Of a stretch of DNA of 64,000 bases, positions 18,805 to 27,217 are shown in pieces. Source of the stretch: CAWJPY01 sp963844865 (GTDB taxonomy: Bacteria; Acidobacteriota; Thermoanaerobaculia; Thermoanaerobaculales; Sulfomarinibacteraceae). The notes under the pieces were generated by a model. That model did no database searches. It was not told where the DNA came from and saw nothing but the letters and a program-made list of their open reading frames with translations. The stretch's first letter is position 1; every line of letters starts with the position of its first letter. The stretch lies in contig CAWJPY010000006.1 in the NCBI GenBank assembly GCA_963844865.1, positions 1-64,000 on the forward strand. The letters run 5' to 3'. The translations under genes and the position numbers were made by a program.

Positions 18805-18879
18805 AGCCGGTGCCAGACACCCTTTCGGATGAAGCGATGGGCGCGCCATCAAATCAAGACGGGGTGCATGGCACCGGCT
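18805..18879. repeat. imperfect 18-bp inverted repeat, terminator-like or REP-like
   Basis: AGCCGGTGCCA (18805-18815) has a perfect inverted copy at 18869-18879. The stem extends to 18 bp with two mismatches (CACCC against GGGTG). The loop contains a second stem, GATGG/CCATC. It lies between the convergent stops of nrdR and the decarboxylase gene, so it may terminate both. There is no clear T-run. Confidence 0.5.
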
Positions 18880-18930
18880 TTCCCCTCGCGATGTGCATCG
18901 ACGGCGGCGACGGGGTTGTGCTCCGGATGC

Positions 18931-19890
18931 CTAGGTAGCGGGGGCGCCCCGCCGCTCGGTGAAGTACGAGATGGTCGCCGCGAGCCCTTCCTCCAAGGAG
19001 ATCCGCGGCTCCCAGCCCAGCACCTCACGGGCGAGAGAGATGTCCGGCTGCCGCACCTTGGGATCGTCCACGGGTAATGGCTCGAACACCACGTTGGACC
19101 GCGAGCCGGTCAGTCGCAGCACCGCGTTGGCGAACTCGAGCACCGTCATCTCGGTCGGGTTCCCCACGTTGACGGGCTCGCGATAGTCGCTCTGGAGGAG
19201 GCGCCAGATGCCCTCGATCAGGTCGGAGACGTAGCAGAAGGAGCGGGTCTGGGAACCGTCGCCGAAGGCGGTCAAGGGGTCGCCGGCCAGCGCCTGGGCG
19301 ACGAAGGTGGGCACCACCCGTCCGTCGCCGAGACGCATGCGCGGACCGTAGGTGTTGAAGATGCGCACGATCCTGGTGTCCAGCCCGTGGTGGCGCTGAT
19401 ACGCCATGGTCAACGCCTCGGCGAAACGCTTGGCCTCGTCGTACACCCCGCGGGGGCCCACCGGGTTGACGTTCCCCCAGTAGCTCTCCGGCTGGGGGTG
19501 GAGCAGAGGATCCCCGTAGACCTCGGAGGTGGAGGCGAGGAGGAACCGCGCCCCCGTTGCCTTGGCCAACCCCAGCGCCTTGTGGGTGCCCAGCGACCCC
19601 ACCTTGAGGGTCTGGATCGGGAGGTGCAGGTAGTCGATGGGCGAGGCGGGAGATGCGAAGTGCAGGATGTAGTCCAGGGTGCCGGGGACGTGGATGAAGT
19701 CCGTGACGTCCTGCCTGACGAAACGGAAGCCCTCCGCGCCCACGAGATGCTCGATGTTGGCGAGGGAGCCCGTGATGAGGTTGTCCATGCAGACAACCTC
19801 GATGCCCTCCTCGAGGAGTCGATCACAGAGGTGGGAGCCGAGGAACCCGGCGCCGCCCGTCACCAGTGCACGTGCTCTGTTCTTCATCAT
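18931..19890 (-). CDS. UDP-glucuronate decarboxylase (UDP-xylose synthase), SDR family
   Basis: The 319-aa extended SDR has the NAD-binding motif TGGAGFLGSHL, the catalytic STSEVYGDP Ser and YDEAK, RIFNTYGPRM and RSFCYVSDLIEGI. The overall pattern (ASPASPIDYLHLPIQTLKVG) is characteristic of UXS enzymes, which make UDP-xylose from UDP-glucuronate. The product would feed surface polysaccharide synthesis, consistent with the nearby glycosyltransferases. Two adjacent ATGs (19890, 19887) could start it; neither has a strong ribosome site. Confidence 0.88.
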   Translation of the reverse strand: MMKNRARALVTGGAGFLGSHLCDRLLEEGIEVVCMDNLITGSLANIEHLVGAEGFRFVRQDVTDFIHVPGTLDYILHFASPASPIDYLHLPIQTLKVGSLGTHKALGLAKATGARFLLASTSEVYGDPLLHPQPESYWGNVNPVGPRGVYDEAKRFAEALTMAYQRHHGLDTRIVRIFNTYGPRMRLGDGRVVPTFVAQALAGDPLTAFGDGSQTRSFCYVSDLIEGIWRLLQSDYREPVNVGNPTEMTVLEFANAVLRLTGSRSNVVFEPLPVDDPKVRQPDISLAREVLGWEPRISLEEGLAATISYFTERRGAPAT

Positions 19891-19941
19891 CGGCGGAAAA
19901 TAGCACACCCGGGCACGACCTCAACGAAACGCGCCTGCCCG

Positions 19942-21246
19942 TCAGTGGGCGGGGATCTCGTCCACCGTGCCCACGATCAGCGTGGGCTCCGGCACCGGCT
20001 CCGATCCCACCTCGAAGGCCGTCTGCACGCGCTCCGCGAGACGGTCCTCGTCCACCGGTCGCTCGCCCACCAGCAGAGTCGCCACGGGTTGTCCGGCCTC
20101 CACCCTGTCACCGATGCGCACGTGGACCAGGAGACCGGCACCGTACGCAAGCTCCTCGTCTCGGGTGCGGCGCCCCGCACCGATCTCCACGGCGACCCAA
20201 CCGAGATCCGTCGCCGCGACGCCCTGGACCCAGCCGGCGCGCTTTGCCGGGATCTCCCGGCGCTGGATCGGCTGAGGCAGACGAGCAGGATCGGGGTCGC
20301 CGCCGTGTGCCTCCACCGCACGTTCCCAGGCGGCCAGCGCCGACCCGTCCTCGAGCACTCCCACGGCCTTGGCCTGTGCCGCTTCGCCGGACCAACCGCG
20401 CAGGGTCAGCGCAGCTTCCACGAGCCGGACGCTGAGTATCCGGAGGGCGCCCCCACCCCTTCCTGCGAGCACGTCCCGCGCCGCCAGCACCTCACAGGCG
20501 GTGCCCAGGGCCGGGCCCAGGGGCTGGTTCATGTCCGTCACCAGCGCCTGGGTGGCCACTCCCATCTCCCGCCCGACTCCTCGCAGCACGGCCGCCAGCT
20601 CGCGGGCCTCGGCGATGGTCGAGCGGAACGCACCGCGCCCCCACTTCACGTCGAGGACGAGCGTTCCGGCGCCCATGGCCAGCTTCTTGGACATGATCGA
20701 GGAGGTGATCAAGGGCAGGGACGGCACGGTTCCTGTGACGTCGCGCAGGGCGTAGAGCACGCGGTCGGCCGGGGCCACGCGTTCACTCTGGGCCACCATG
20801 GCGACGCCGCATTCGTCGAGCAGGGACAGCACGCCGTCGCGGCTCCAGTCGCAGCGGAAGCCGGGGATCGCGAGCAGCTTGTCCACGGTGCCCTGGGAGT
20901 GGCCGAGGCCACGGCCGGCCATCATGGCCACGGGCACCCCGGCCGCGGCCAGCATGGGCGCCAGCACCAGCGATACGGTGTCGCCCACACCCCCGGTGGA
21001 GTGCTTGTCCACCGCGTCCGGCCTCTCCTCGGCGAGGCTCCACTGCTCCCCGGAGCGCAGCATGGCCTCGGTCAGCCAGCGCGTCTCCTCGCTCTCCATC
21101 CCCCTCCAGAAGATGGCCATGAGCATGGCCGCGAGCTGCTCGGGCGGCAAGGTCCCCCGGGTCGCACCGGTCACGAACTCGGCGATCTGGTCGCGGCTCA
21201 GCACGCCCCCGTCGCGCTTGGTGATGATGGACTCCACGAAGCTCAC
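19942..21246 (-). CDS. pyrimidine-nucleoside (thymidine) phosphorylase
   Basis: The 434-aa enzyme cleaves pyrimidine nucleosides with phosphate to base and (deoxy)ribose-1-phosphate. Motifs are IITKRDGGVLSRDQI, the phosphate-binding DKHSTGGVGDTVSL, MMAGRGLGHSQGTVDKL and SSIMSKKLA; the C-terminal PYNP domain runs from about residue 330. The GTG start at 21246 has GGAGG 5-6 nt upstream. Whether the preferred substrate is thymidine (DeoA) or uridine/thymidine (Pdp) cannot be told from sequence alone. Confidence 0.9.
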   Translation of the reverse strand: MSFVESIITKRDGGVLSRDQIAEFVTGATRGTLPPEQLAAMLMAIFWRGMESEETRWLTEAMLRSGEQWSLAEERPDAVDKHSTGGVGDTVSLVLAPMLAAAGVPVAMMAGRGLGHSQGTVDKLLAIPGFRCDWSRDGVLSLLDECGVAMVAQSERVAPADRVLYALRDVTGTVPSLPLITSSIMSKKLAMGAGTLVLDVKWGRGAFRSTIAEARELAAVLRGVGREMGVATQALVTDMNQPLGPALGTACEVLAARDVLAGRGGGALRILSVRLVEAALTLRGWSGEAAQAKAVGVLEDGSALAAWERAVEAHGGDPDPARLPQPIQRREIPAKRAGWVQGVAATDLGWVAVEIGAGRRTRDEELAYGAGLLVHVRIGDRVEAGQPVATLLVGERPVDEDRLAERVQTAFEVGSEPVPEPTLIVGTVDEIPAH

Positions 21247-21318
21247 AGCAGCCTCCCTCCCATCACACTTCGAGTGAGGCGGGACCCTCGGCGCGGTCCC
21301 TGTGTGCCGGAGTGAGCC

Positions 21319-22002
21319 TCAGCCCAGCTCCTGAAGCCGGCGGCGGGCGGTGTCGACGTAGGGCGAGTCCGGGAACTCCTCGACCAGCTTGCCGAAGAAC
21401 GTCTTGGCACGATCCGGGTCGTGCTGACCGAGATAGAGCTCGCCGAGCTCATACAGGGCCACGTCGCCCGGCAGCGCCGCGTCGGGCCGGGTCACCATGG
21501 CCTCCAGCTCGCCGGCCACCTCGCCCGCCTGACCGGACGCCGTGCGCAGGTCGATGAGATCCAAGGTGGCAAGGCTGGCGATGGCATCGTCGCGGTGCCG
21601 GGTCTTCACCTCCACCAGGAGATCCCGGGCCTCGTCGGATCTTCCCTCGGCCACGGCCATGCGCGCCAGGTAGATGCGGGCCACATCGGCCTGATCCGAA
21701 CGACCGTAGCGGTCCACGATGGCCTCCAGCTTCTCCTTGACCGCCGTGGGCTCTCCCTCCGACTGACCGCCCGCAACCTGCGCGTCATAGGCGGTGACGG
21801 CCTGGTGCAGGTCGTAGGAGGCTCGGTCCACACGGGCCGAGCTCCAGCGCCACCCGACCCACGCCAGGACGGCGATGACGCAGACCGCACCCACCCCTGC
21901 GGCCAGGGGGCGCCAGTTCGTGGCCACCCAGTGCACCAGCTTGTCGATGGTGGAGACGAACTCGTCCTGCTTGAGCTGCTTGCGTGTGATCCGTCGTCCC
22001 AT
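21319..22002 (-). CDS. YfgM-like membrane-anchored TPR protein
   Basis: The 227-aa protein starts with a short charged cytosolic segment (MGRRITRKQLKQDEFV), one membrane helix at about residues 32-52, then TPR-like helices to the end, including YELGELYLGQHDPDRAKTFF. This is the layout of the YfgM/UPF0070 family, ancillary to the Sec translocon and to periplasmic chaperone hand-over. The neighbouring phosphorylase lies 72 nt downstream on the same strand. Confidence 0.7.
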   Translation of the reverse strand: MGRRITRKQLKQDEFVSTIDKLVHWVATNWRPLAAGVGAVCVIAVLAWVGWRWSSARVDRASYDLHQAVTAYDAQVAGGQSEGEPTAVKEKLEAIVDRYGRSDQADVARIYLARMAVAEGRSDEARDLLVEVKTRHRDDAIASLATLDLIDLRTASGQAGEVAGELEAMVTRPDAALPGDVALYELGELYLGQHDPDRAKTFFGKLVEEFPDSPYVDTARRRLQELG

Positions 22003-22148
22003 GCATCTCCTCCGCTGCTCGCCGTCACGCGACGAGAACGTCCAACTCTAGGAGCGAACTCCACCGCTGTCAACGCGATCCCCGTTCGGTGCCCGATCAC
22101 CACGACGCCGGCTCCGCTCGCCCCGGACCGCCACGGACGAGTGGGCGC
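22003..22148. other. intergenic region with no feature I can support
   Basis: 146 nt between the ArnT-like gene stop and the YfgM-like start, both on the minus strand. I see no hairpin with a T-run and no consensus promoter. Confidence 0.3.
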
Positions 22149-23957
22149 TCACTGTGCCACTCCGCTGGGAGCGGCGGGCTCGGGCCGGAAGATGGCGGTG
22201 CGCGCCCACCTGCCGTGGGCCAGGTCCAGCCCCTCGACCTCGTCCACCACCACCAGATGACAGCCCGTCTGGGCGCCGTCCAGACGCTGCAGGTCCGAGG
22301 TCCTCGCCACTCCGAGGAACGGTGTCCCCCGGCGGCACAACCCATCGAGGCACTCCGGCGTGCGGCAGGTCGACACGCCGAGGGGCAGGTAGAAGTACAG
22401 GTCGTCGTCGCGGGGGTGATAGAGGACCAGGTCCTCCTCCGGGCGACGGTCGGCGACGGCTCGAAGGGCCGTCCGGGGACCCAGCTGGCGCCACCCGAGA
22501 TCGGGTACGAACGTCAGAGCCAGCAGCGTCAGGAAGGTTGCCGTACCGAGGCTGAACGTGATCACTGCGCGCAGCGGCCGCCTCCGCCACAGGGCAACGG
22601 CCACGACGGTCGCCAGCGCCATCACGACGCCGGCGGAGACGGCGGGAGGCCGCGAACCAGGCACCTCGAGGACCTCCACGAACACCACGGGGACCATGGC
22701 CGTGCCCAGGCCTCCGATGGCCAGCAGCCAGAGCCCGACGGGTCCCGCCGGGTGGACGCGGCGTCGATGGTCCAGCAGCCACCACACCGCCAGCAACACG
22801 GCCGCCGGATAGGAGGGCAGCCAGTAGTGAACGAGCTTGGTCTGGACCAGCTCGATGAGCACGAGGGGCCCCAGGAGCCACGCCACCAGGTACCGCCATT
22901 GCCGATCATGGACGCGCCAGTCGCGGCGCCGCACCAAGGCCTCCACCACGACCGGGAACAACGGGAGGGCGACCACGAGACCGGTCACCAGGTAGAAGAG
23001 TGGGAACCCGCCGTGGCTCTCGAAAGGTGACAGGGAACGCTCCACCACGTGGTGACCCACGGCTCGACGCAGGAACTCCCCGTTGGTTCGGAGCTGGGCC
23101 GCCACCGCCCAGGGCACCGTCAAGGCACCGAAGAGTGGGAGGCCCCACCCCCAACGAAGGCGCCCCAACGCACGCCGACCCTCCTCGGAGCCCACCAGCC
23201 GCCACGTTGCCGCCGCCAGCGGCACCACGAGCACTGCCGGCCCGAGCCGCCACCAACCGAGCAGGGCCAGGCCCACCGCCAGGGCCACCTCCCAGGGCCG
23301 CCAGCGCCGGTTCATCGCCCACAGGGCGAGCGCGGTCATCAGCACCCAGGCCGGGGCGATGGGGCCCTTGGCGAGCACCGCAAACGCCAGGGCGGCCCAG
23401 AAGGCGGCCGCGTGCCACGCCCGTGCCGATCCATCCAGGAGCCGCTCGAAGGCCAGCATCGCCACCAGGGTGGGCAGCAGGAGCACCATGTCCGCAGTGC
23501 AGGCCTTGGCCTGGACCCAGAACACGATGGACACGCTGCACAGCAACCCCGCCAGCAGCCCCGCGCCGTGGCCCCAGCGCCGACGCGCCTCCCATGCGAG
23601 CAGCAGCACCGCAAGGGCGGCCGCCACATTGGAGGGCAGGCGGGCCGCCCTCGCATCGACCCCGGCAACGGCGTAGGACGCCATGGTGGCCCAGTAGATG
23701 AGGATCGGCTTGTCGTACCGGTCGCGGTCGGCGAAGGTGGGCACCACCAGGTCGCGCGCCGCCAGCATCTCGCGACTGGCCTCGGCGAACCGGGCCTCGT
23801 CCCGGTTCATGATGGGCGTCCGGGACGTCCCGGCGAAGAACATGACGAGGGCCAGAAGGGCCACCACCGCCGCCTCTCCACCGGATCCGAGGGAGATCGA
23901 CCATCCCGCCGGGAGCCACGGCCAGCGGGCCCCGTGCCCGGCGGATCCGGTGTTCAT
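22149..23957 (-). CDS. ArnT-like GT83 membrane glycosyltransferase
   Basis: The 602-aa polytopic protein has the first-loop motif of the ArnT/PMT superfamily, NRDEARFAEASREMLAARD, with the catalytic Asp-Glu, followed by YDKPILIYW. About eleven membrane segments precede a soluble C-terminal domain of about 120 residues. Such enzymes move a sugar from undecaprenyl-phosphate to lipid A or another exported acceptor. The ATG at 23957 was preferred because AGGAGGG lies just upstream. The surE-like gene is 34 nt upstream on the same strand. Confidence 0.82.
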   Translation of the reverse strand: MNTGSAGHGARWPWLPAGWSISLGSGGEAAVVALLALVMFFAGTSRTPIMNRDEARFAEASREMLAARDLVVPTFADRDRYDKPILIYWATMASYAVAGVDARAARLPSNVAAALAVLLLAWEARRRWGHGAGLLAGLLCSVSIVFWVQAKACTADMVLLLPTLVAMLAFERLLDGSARAWHAAAFWAALAFAVLAKGPIAPAWVLMTALALWAMNRRWRPWEVALAVGLALLGWWRLGPAVLVVPLAAATWRLVGSEEGRRALGRLRWGWGLPLFGALTVPWAVAAQLRTNGEFLRRAVGHHVVERSLSPFESHGGFPLFYLVTGLVVALPLFPVVVEALVRRRDWRVHDRQWRYLVAWLLGPLVLIELVQTKLVHYWLPSYPAAVLLAVWWLLDHRRRVHPAGPVGLWLLAIGGLGTAMVPVVFVEVLEVPGSRPPAVSAGVVMALATVVAVALWRRRPLRAVITFSLGTATFLTLLALTFVPDLGWRQLGPRTALRAVADRRPEEDLVLYHPRDDDLYFYLPLGVSTCRTPECLDGLCRRGTPFLGVARTSDLQRLDGAQTGCHLVVVDEVEGLDLAHGRWARTAIFRPEPAAPSGVAQ

Positions 23958-23991
23958 CGACCCTCCTTCGCGGTGCCCGCCGGGGCCCGGC

Positions 23992-24918
23992 TCACCGGCC
24001 GGGCGCTGCGGCCTGGCCGCTCGCGGCCGTTTCCGGGGGCGCTTCAGGCACCACCGGTTCCAGCTCACCGAGGGCAGCGAGCGCGGGGTAGTCGGTCTGG
24101 TCGAGACCCAGCGGCACCACGCTCACCCAACCCGCCGCCAGGGCGCGGATATCCGTGCCGGGAGCTCCGTTCCGCGGCGGCCGCCAGCGGCTGCGGTAGA
24201 GCCGCGCGCCGTCGTCGCCGCCCACCAGCTCGTACACCGACGTCTCGGGTTGTGCCAGGCCCATGCGTGCCCAGCGGAAGCCATGGATGGTCGCCATGTC
24301 CCTGGGGATGTTGACGTTGAGGTACACGCCCGTGGGCAGAGGTCGGCCACGGATCGCGTCCACCAGCGCCTTCAGCCAGCGGGCGGCACCCGCATAGTCC
24401 GGGCGAGGATCCTTCCAGTCGAGCTCCAGGGAGCAGGCCAGGGCGGGCACGCCCGCGAGCACGCCCTCGCGGGCCGCACCGACGGTCCCCGAGTACCAGG
24501 CACTCCGGCCAACGTTTTCACCGCGATTGATGCCGGACACCACCAGGTCCGGAGGGGCCGACGCCATGAGAGCCGTGACGCCGAGGCGTACCGCGGTTGC
24601 CGGCGTGGCCGCCACGGCCCACGCCCGGCAGCCGGCTATCTCCCGGTGGGGACGCACCTCGACATCCCGGCCGATGACGAGGGCGGTACCCGAGCCGCTC
24701 TGCTGGGCGGAGGGCGCCACGACCGTCGCCTCGTAGGCGGGATCGGCGGCCAGGATCGCCGCCGCCGCCGCGATGCCCTCGGCGTCGATGCCGTCGTCAT
24801 TGGTGAGGAGGACGCGGTAGGGGCCCTCCGCTGCTCCGGCCGGCACCGCAGCAAGGCCGACGACAACCAGCACCACGGCCACCACCGTTTGTCCTCGCCG
24901 CATCAGGCTCCTCCTCAT
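23992..24918 (-). CDS. surE: SurE-family 5'/3'-nucleotidase with a signal peptide
   Basis: SurE hydrolyses nucleoside monophosphates. Motifs are LLTNDDGIDAEGI with the metal-binding Asp-Asp, VVAPSAQQSGSG and VVSGINRGENVG..YSGTVGAAREG, in a 308-aa protein (usual about 250). The first 30 residues form a signal peptide (VVAVVLVVVGLAAVPAGAAEG), so this copy should act outside the cytoplasm, unlike the standard cytosolic SurE. The C-terminal 25 residues are Pro/Ala-rich. Its role may be scavenging of extracellular nucleotides. Confidence 0.88.
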   Translation of the reverse strand: MRRSLMRRGQTVVAVVLVVVGLAAVPAGAAEGPYRVLLTNDDGIDAEGIAAAAAILAADPAYEATVVAPSAQQSGSGTALVIGRDVEVRPHREIAGCRAWAVAATPATAVRLGVTALMASAPPDLVVSGINRGENVGRSAWYSGTVGAAREGVLAGVPALACSLELDWKDPRPDYAGAARWLKALVDAIRGRPLPTGVYLNVNIPRDMATIHGFRWARMGLAQPETSVYELVGGDDGARLYRSRWRPPRNGAPGTDIRALAAGWVSVVPLGLDQTDYPALAALGELEPVVPEAPPETAASGQAAAPGR

Positions 24919-24958
24919 CGACGTTGCGGTCGCATCGTCAATCCGAATGGACGGCCTC

Positions 24959-26422
24959 TCATGCTCCCGCCGGCGGTGGGGTCATGCCGAAGCTGAGGCG
25001 TACGAAGCCCGCGGCCCGCTCCTGGAAGGCGCGCAGCACAGGGTCATCGGCATTCACCACCAGCCCGTGGCGCTCGAGGTTCGGATTCCCACAGAACCCC
25101 TCCAGGGGGACACCGCCGATGCCCGTCTGCAGGTAGAGCTCCACGGTGGGCGACACCCCCCGCCGCCGAGCCGCCTCGGTGCACTCCCCGGAGAGTCGGA
25201 GATCGGCGTACATGGAGCCTTCCCAGTCGAAGAGCTGGGGATCCGGCAGGACCGGCTGGGAGGCATGGAGGAGCGGGGCGTGCGCGCCCGCAATGGCGCT
25301 GAGGAGGAGTCGCCGGCGGCGCTGGAGGTGGCGACCGATCCTCAGCTGAAGGCGGATGCGATCCCGGATCAGCTCCTCGTCATCGCTCGCGAAGGGGCCG
25401 AGGAGGCCGAGCACCACCGCCTGCATGGCGTTGGAAGGCCCGGCCATCACGTTCTGGGCGTACCGGATGACCCCTTCCCGGAGACGCTCGGACCGGCTCA
25501 GGACCACCCCGGCCCGCAGCCCGGTGACGCCGTGGGTCTTCGAAAGGGAGTCGACGAACAGAATCGCGTCGGCAAAGCGGGGATCGTCCTCGTACCAGGC
25601 CAGGAGCTCCCCGTACCGGGGGTGCATGCGGACGTACACCGAGTCCAGGATGATGGCGGCATGGGGCCACCTCTGGAGCACCGCTTCAACGAACCCACGC
25701 AGACGCTCAGGGGCCAGGGTCCTTCCCGTCGGGTTGTTGATGGGCATCAGGTAGAGGGCGTCCACATCGACGTCGGCTCCCACCTGGTCGAGGTCCGCCG
25801 CGGAGGGGTCCATGCCCGGGTCGGACGGGGGGAGCAGGAAGGTGCGGACGCCGTGGAGCGCCATCTGATCCAGGGGGCAGGAGAAGGTGGGAATCGGGAC
25901 CAGGACCGTTGGCGCCCCACCGTTGCCCAGGCGTGTGCGGCGGGCCTCCGCGGCCCCCAAAATGGCCGCCTCGAGCGCCTGATTGCCACCGTGGAAGATC
26001 GCGATCTCGGGTGCAGAGTGACGCCTGTTCGCGAACTCGATTCCCATCTGATGGGACCACAGTGCGGACCACGCCCGGGTCACCGAGGGGTAGCCCACCG
26101 AGTCCAGGTTGTAGCCCAGGGGCTGGGAGGCGAGCTGGCGCAGCCATCCCTCCATGTGGCGGAACGCGGGCTCCAGCAGGGCCTGCCAGTCGTAGCGGAG
26201 GGAGGGGTCCTCCGGGTCGTCCACCGGGACCGTCCGCCAGTCGAGATCACCGATCGCCGTCGCCAGATCTCCGTACCCCATGGATCGCATGGCGCTCACG
26301 GTGCGGCTCATGAGCCGGATGGGCGCGCTGGCGAACAGCTTCCGGTAGCGATTGAAGACCTCGTTCCGCATCTCCTCGGCTCTGCGCTCGCCAGTGGCTT
26401 CTGCGGTCGCCTCCACGGTCAC
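24959..26422 (-). CDS. PLP-dependent aminotransferase, class I/II fold
   Basis: The 487-aa protein has the fold-type I pattern: GGNQALEAAILGAAEA for the PLP phosphate, PINNPTGR, DSVY in the cofactor contact position and DSLSKTHGVTGLRAG with the Schiff-base lysine. The first 60 residues and the long Cys/Gly-containing C-terminal part do not match a textbook subfamily, so the substrate is unknown. GTG at 26422 was chosen as start; the frame is open further upstream, but that part reads like non-coding sequence. It is divergent from the TetR gene. Confidence 0.78.
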   Translation of the reverse strand: MTVEATAEATGERRAEEMRNEVFNRYRKLFASAPIRLMSRTVSAMRSMGYGDLATAIGDLDWRTVPVDDPEDPSLRYDWQALLEPAFRHMEGWLRQLASQPLGYNLDSVGYPSVTRAWSALWSHQMGIEFANRRHSAPEIAIFHGGNQALEAAILGAAEARRTRLGNGGAPTVLVPIPTFSCPLDQMALHGVRTFLLPPSDPGMDPSAADLDQVGADVDVDALYLMPINNPTGRTLAPERLRGFVEAVLQRWPHAAIILDSVYVRMHPRYGELLAWYEDDPRFADAILFVDSLSKTHGVTGLRAGVVLSRSERLREGVIRYAQNVMAGPSNAMQAVVLGLLGPFASDDEELIRDRIRLQLRIGRHLQRRRRLLLSAIAGAHAPLLHASQPVLPDPQLFDWEGSMYADLRLSGECTEAARRRGVSPTVELYLQTGIGGVPLEGFCGNPNLERHGLVVNADDPVLRAFQERAAGFVRLSFGMTPPPAGA

Positions 26423-26493
26423 CCCCGATCTGTAGGCGCACCATGCTACCCGGCTCCGAGAGCTGCGACAAGCCGCTGTGGGCCCTTCTCCGC

Positions 26494-26522
26494 TTGACAG
26501 GGCACAGGGTGGGTGGAAACAT
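26494..26522 (+). promoter_or_regulatory. promoter of the TetR regulator gene
   Basis: TTGACA at 26494-26499 is a perfect -35 box. A weak -10 (AAACAT, 26517-26522) follows after 17 nt. The downstream edge runs into the palindromic operator, which would allow direct repression. Confidence 0.5.
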
Positions 26523-26540
26523 GAATGAGCGCTCATTCAT
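26521..26540. promoter_or_regulatory. perfect 20-bp palindromic operator for the TetR/FadR-like repressor
   Basis: ATGAATGAGCGCTCATTCAT is a perfect palindrome between the predicted -10 and the ribosome site of the TetR gene. Its arms TGAATGA/TCATTCA are those I recall for the Bacillus FadR operator consensus (TGAATGA-N4-TCATTCA). This supports autoregulation and regulation of the following acyl-CoA synthetase gene. Confidence 0.8.
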
Positions 26541-26551
26541 ACGGAGGTGGC

Positions 26552-27184
26552 ATGCCCGAGAGCCGAACCGCCCGCGAGATCTCCTCCCGGGAAACAAAGA
26601 GGCGCGGGATCCTGCTGGCGGCGATCCAGGTATTCGCGAAGAAGGGGTACTTCGCGGCGCGGATGAGCGACGTGGCCCACGAGGCCGGGGTCGCCGACGG
26701 CACGCTCTACCTGTACTTCGAGGGCAAGGAAGATCTGCTGATCAGCGTCTTCGACGATGTCCTGAACCGCTTCTGCGTCCGCGCCAGGGAGGAGATCACG
26801 GGGCTCGACGACCCGGTCGCCAAGCTGCGCGTGCTGGTGCGCCTCCACCTGCAGAGCCTGAGCAACGATCGCGCCCTCGCCCACATCCTGCAGATCGAGA
26901 CGCGGCACTCGCGCCGTTTCATGAACGTCTTCACGCGCGGTCGGCTCGGTGAGTACCTCGGACTGATCCGCAGCGTCATCGAGGAAGGACAGGAGGCCGG
27001 CTGCTTCCGTCGCGACGTGCCGCCGGCGCTGGCCATCAACGTCGTGTTCGGCGCGGTCGACGAGCTCGTCACGAGCTGGCTCCTCACCGAAGAGCCGACC
27101 GATCTCGTCAGGTATCACGCTCCCCTCGTGGATCTCTTGTGCACGGGCCTGCTGGCGCAAACCACGCCAGAGGAGCAGTCGTGA
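26552..27184 (+). CDS. TetR-family repressor, FadR-like
   Basis: The 210-aa protein has the TetR N-terminal HTH (RRGILLAAIQVFAKKGYFAARMSDVAHEAGVADGTLYLYFEGKEDLL) and a helical ligand domain ending near LLCTGLLAQTTP. The ATG at 26552 has GGAGG four nt upstream; a frame-internal start at 26525 would place the operator inside the gene. The downstream long-chain acyl-CoA synthetase and the FadR-like operator suggest that it senses acyl-CoA and controls fatty-acid degradation. Confidence 0.88.
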   Translation: MPESRTAREISSRETKRRGILLAAIQVFAKKGYFAARMSDVAHEAGVADGTLYLYFEGKEDLLISVFDDVLNRFCVRAREEITGLDDPVAKLRVLVRLHLQSLSNDRALAHILQIETRHSRRFMNVFTRGRLGEYLGLIRSVIEEGQEAGCFRRDVPPALAINVVFGAVDELVTSWLLTEEPTDLVRYHAPLVDLLCTGLLAQTTPEEQS

Positions 27185-27217
27185 CGACCGCGCGCACCGT
27201 GCTCGACCTGTAACCGA

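Noticed and set aside
27211..27213. TAA in the acyl-CoA synthetase 5' end as a programmed stop
   Set aside because: One extra A restores a normal N-terminus; no recoding signal is visible.
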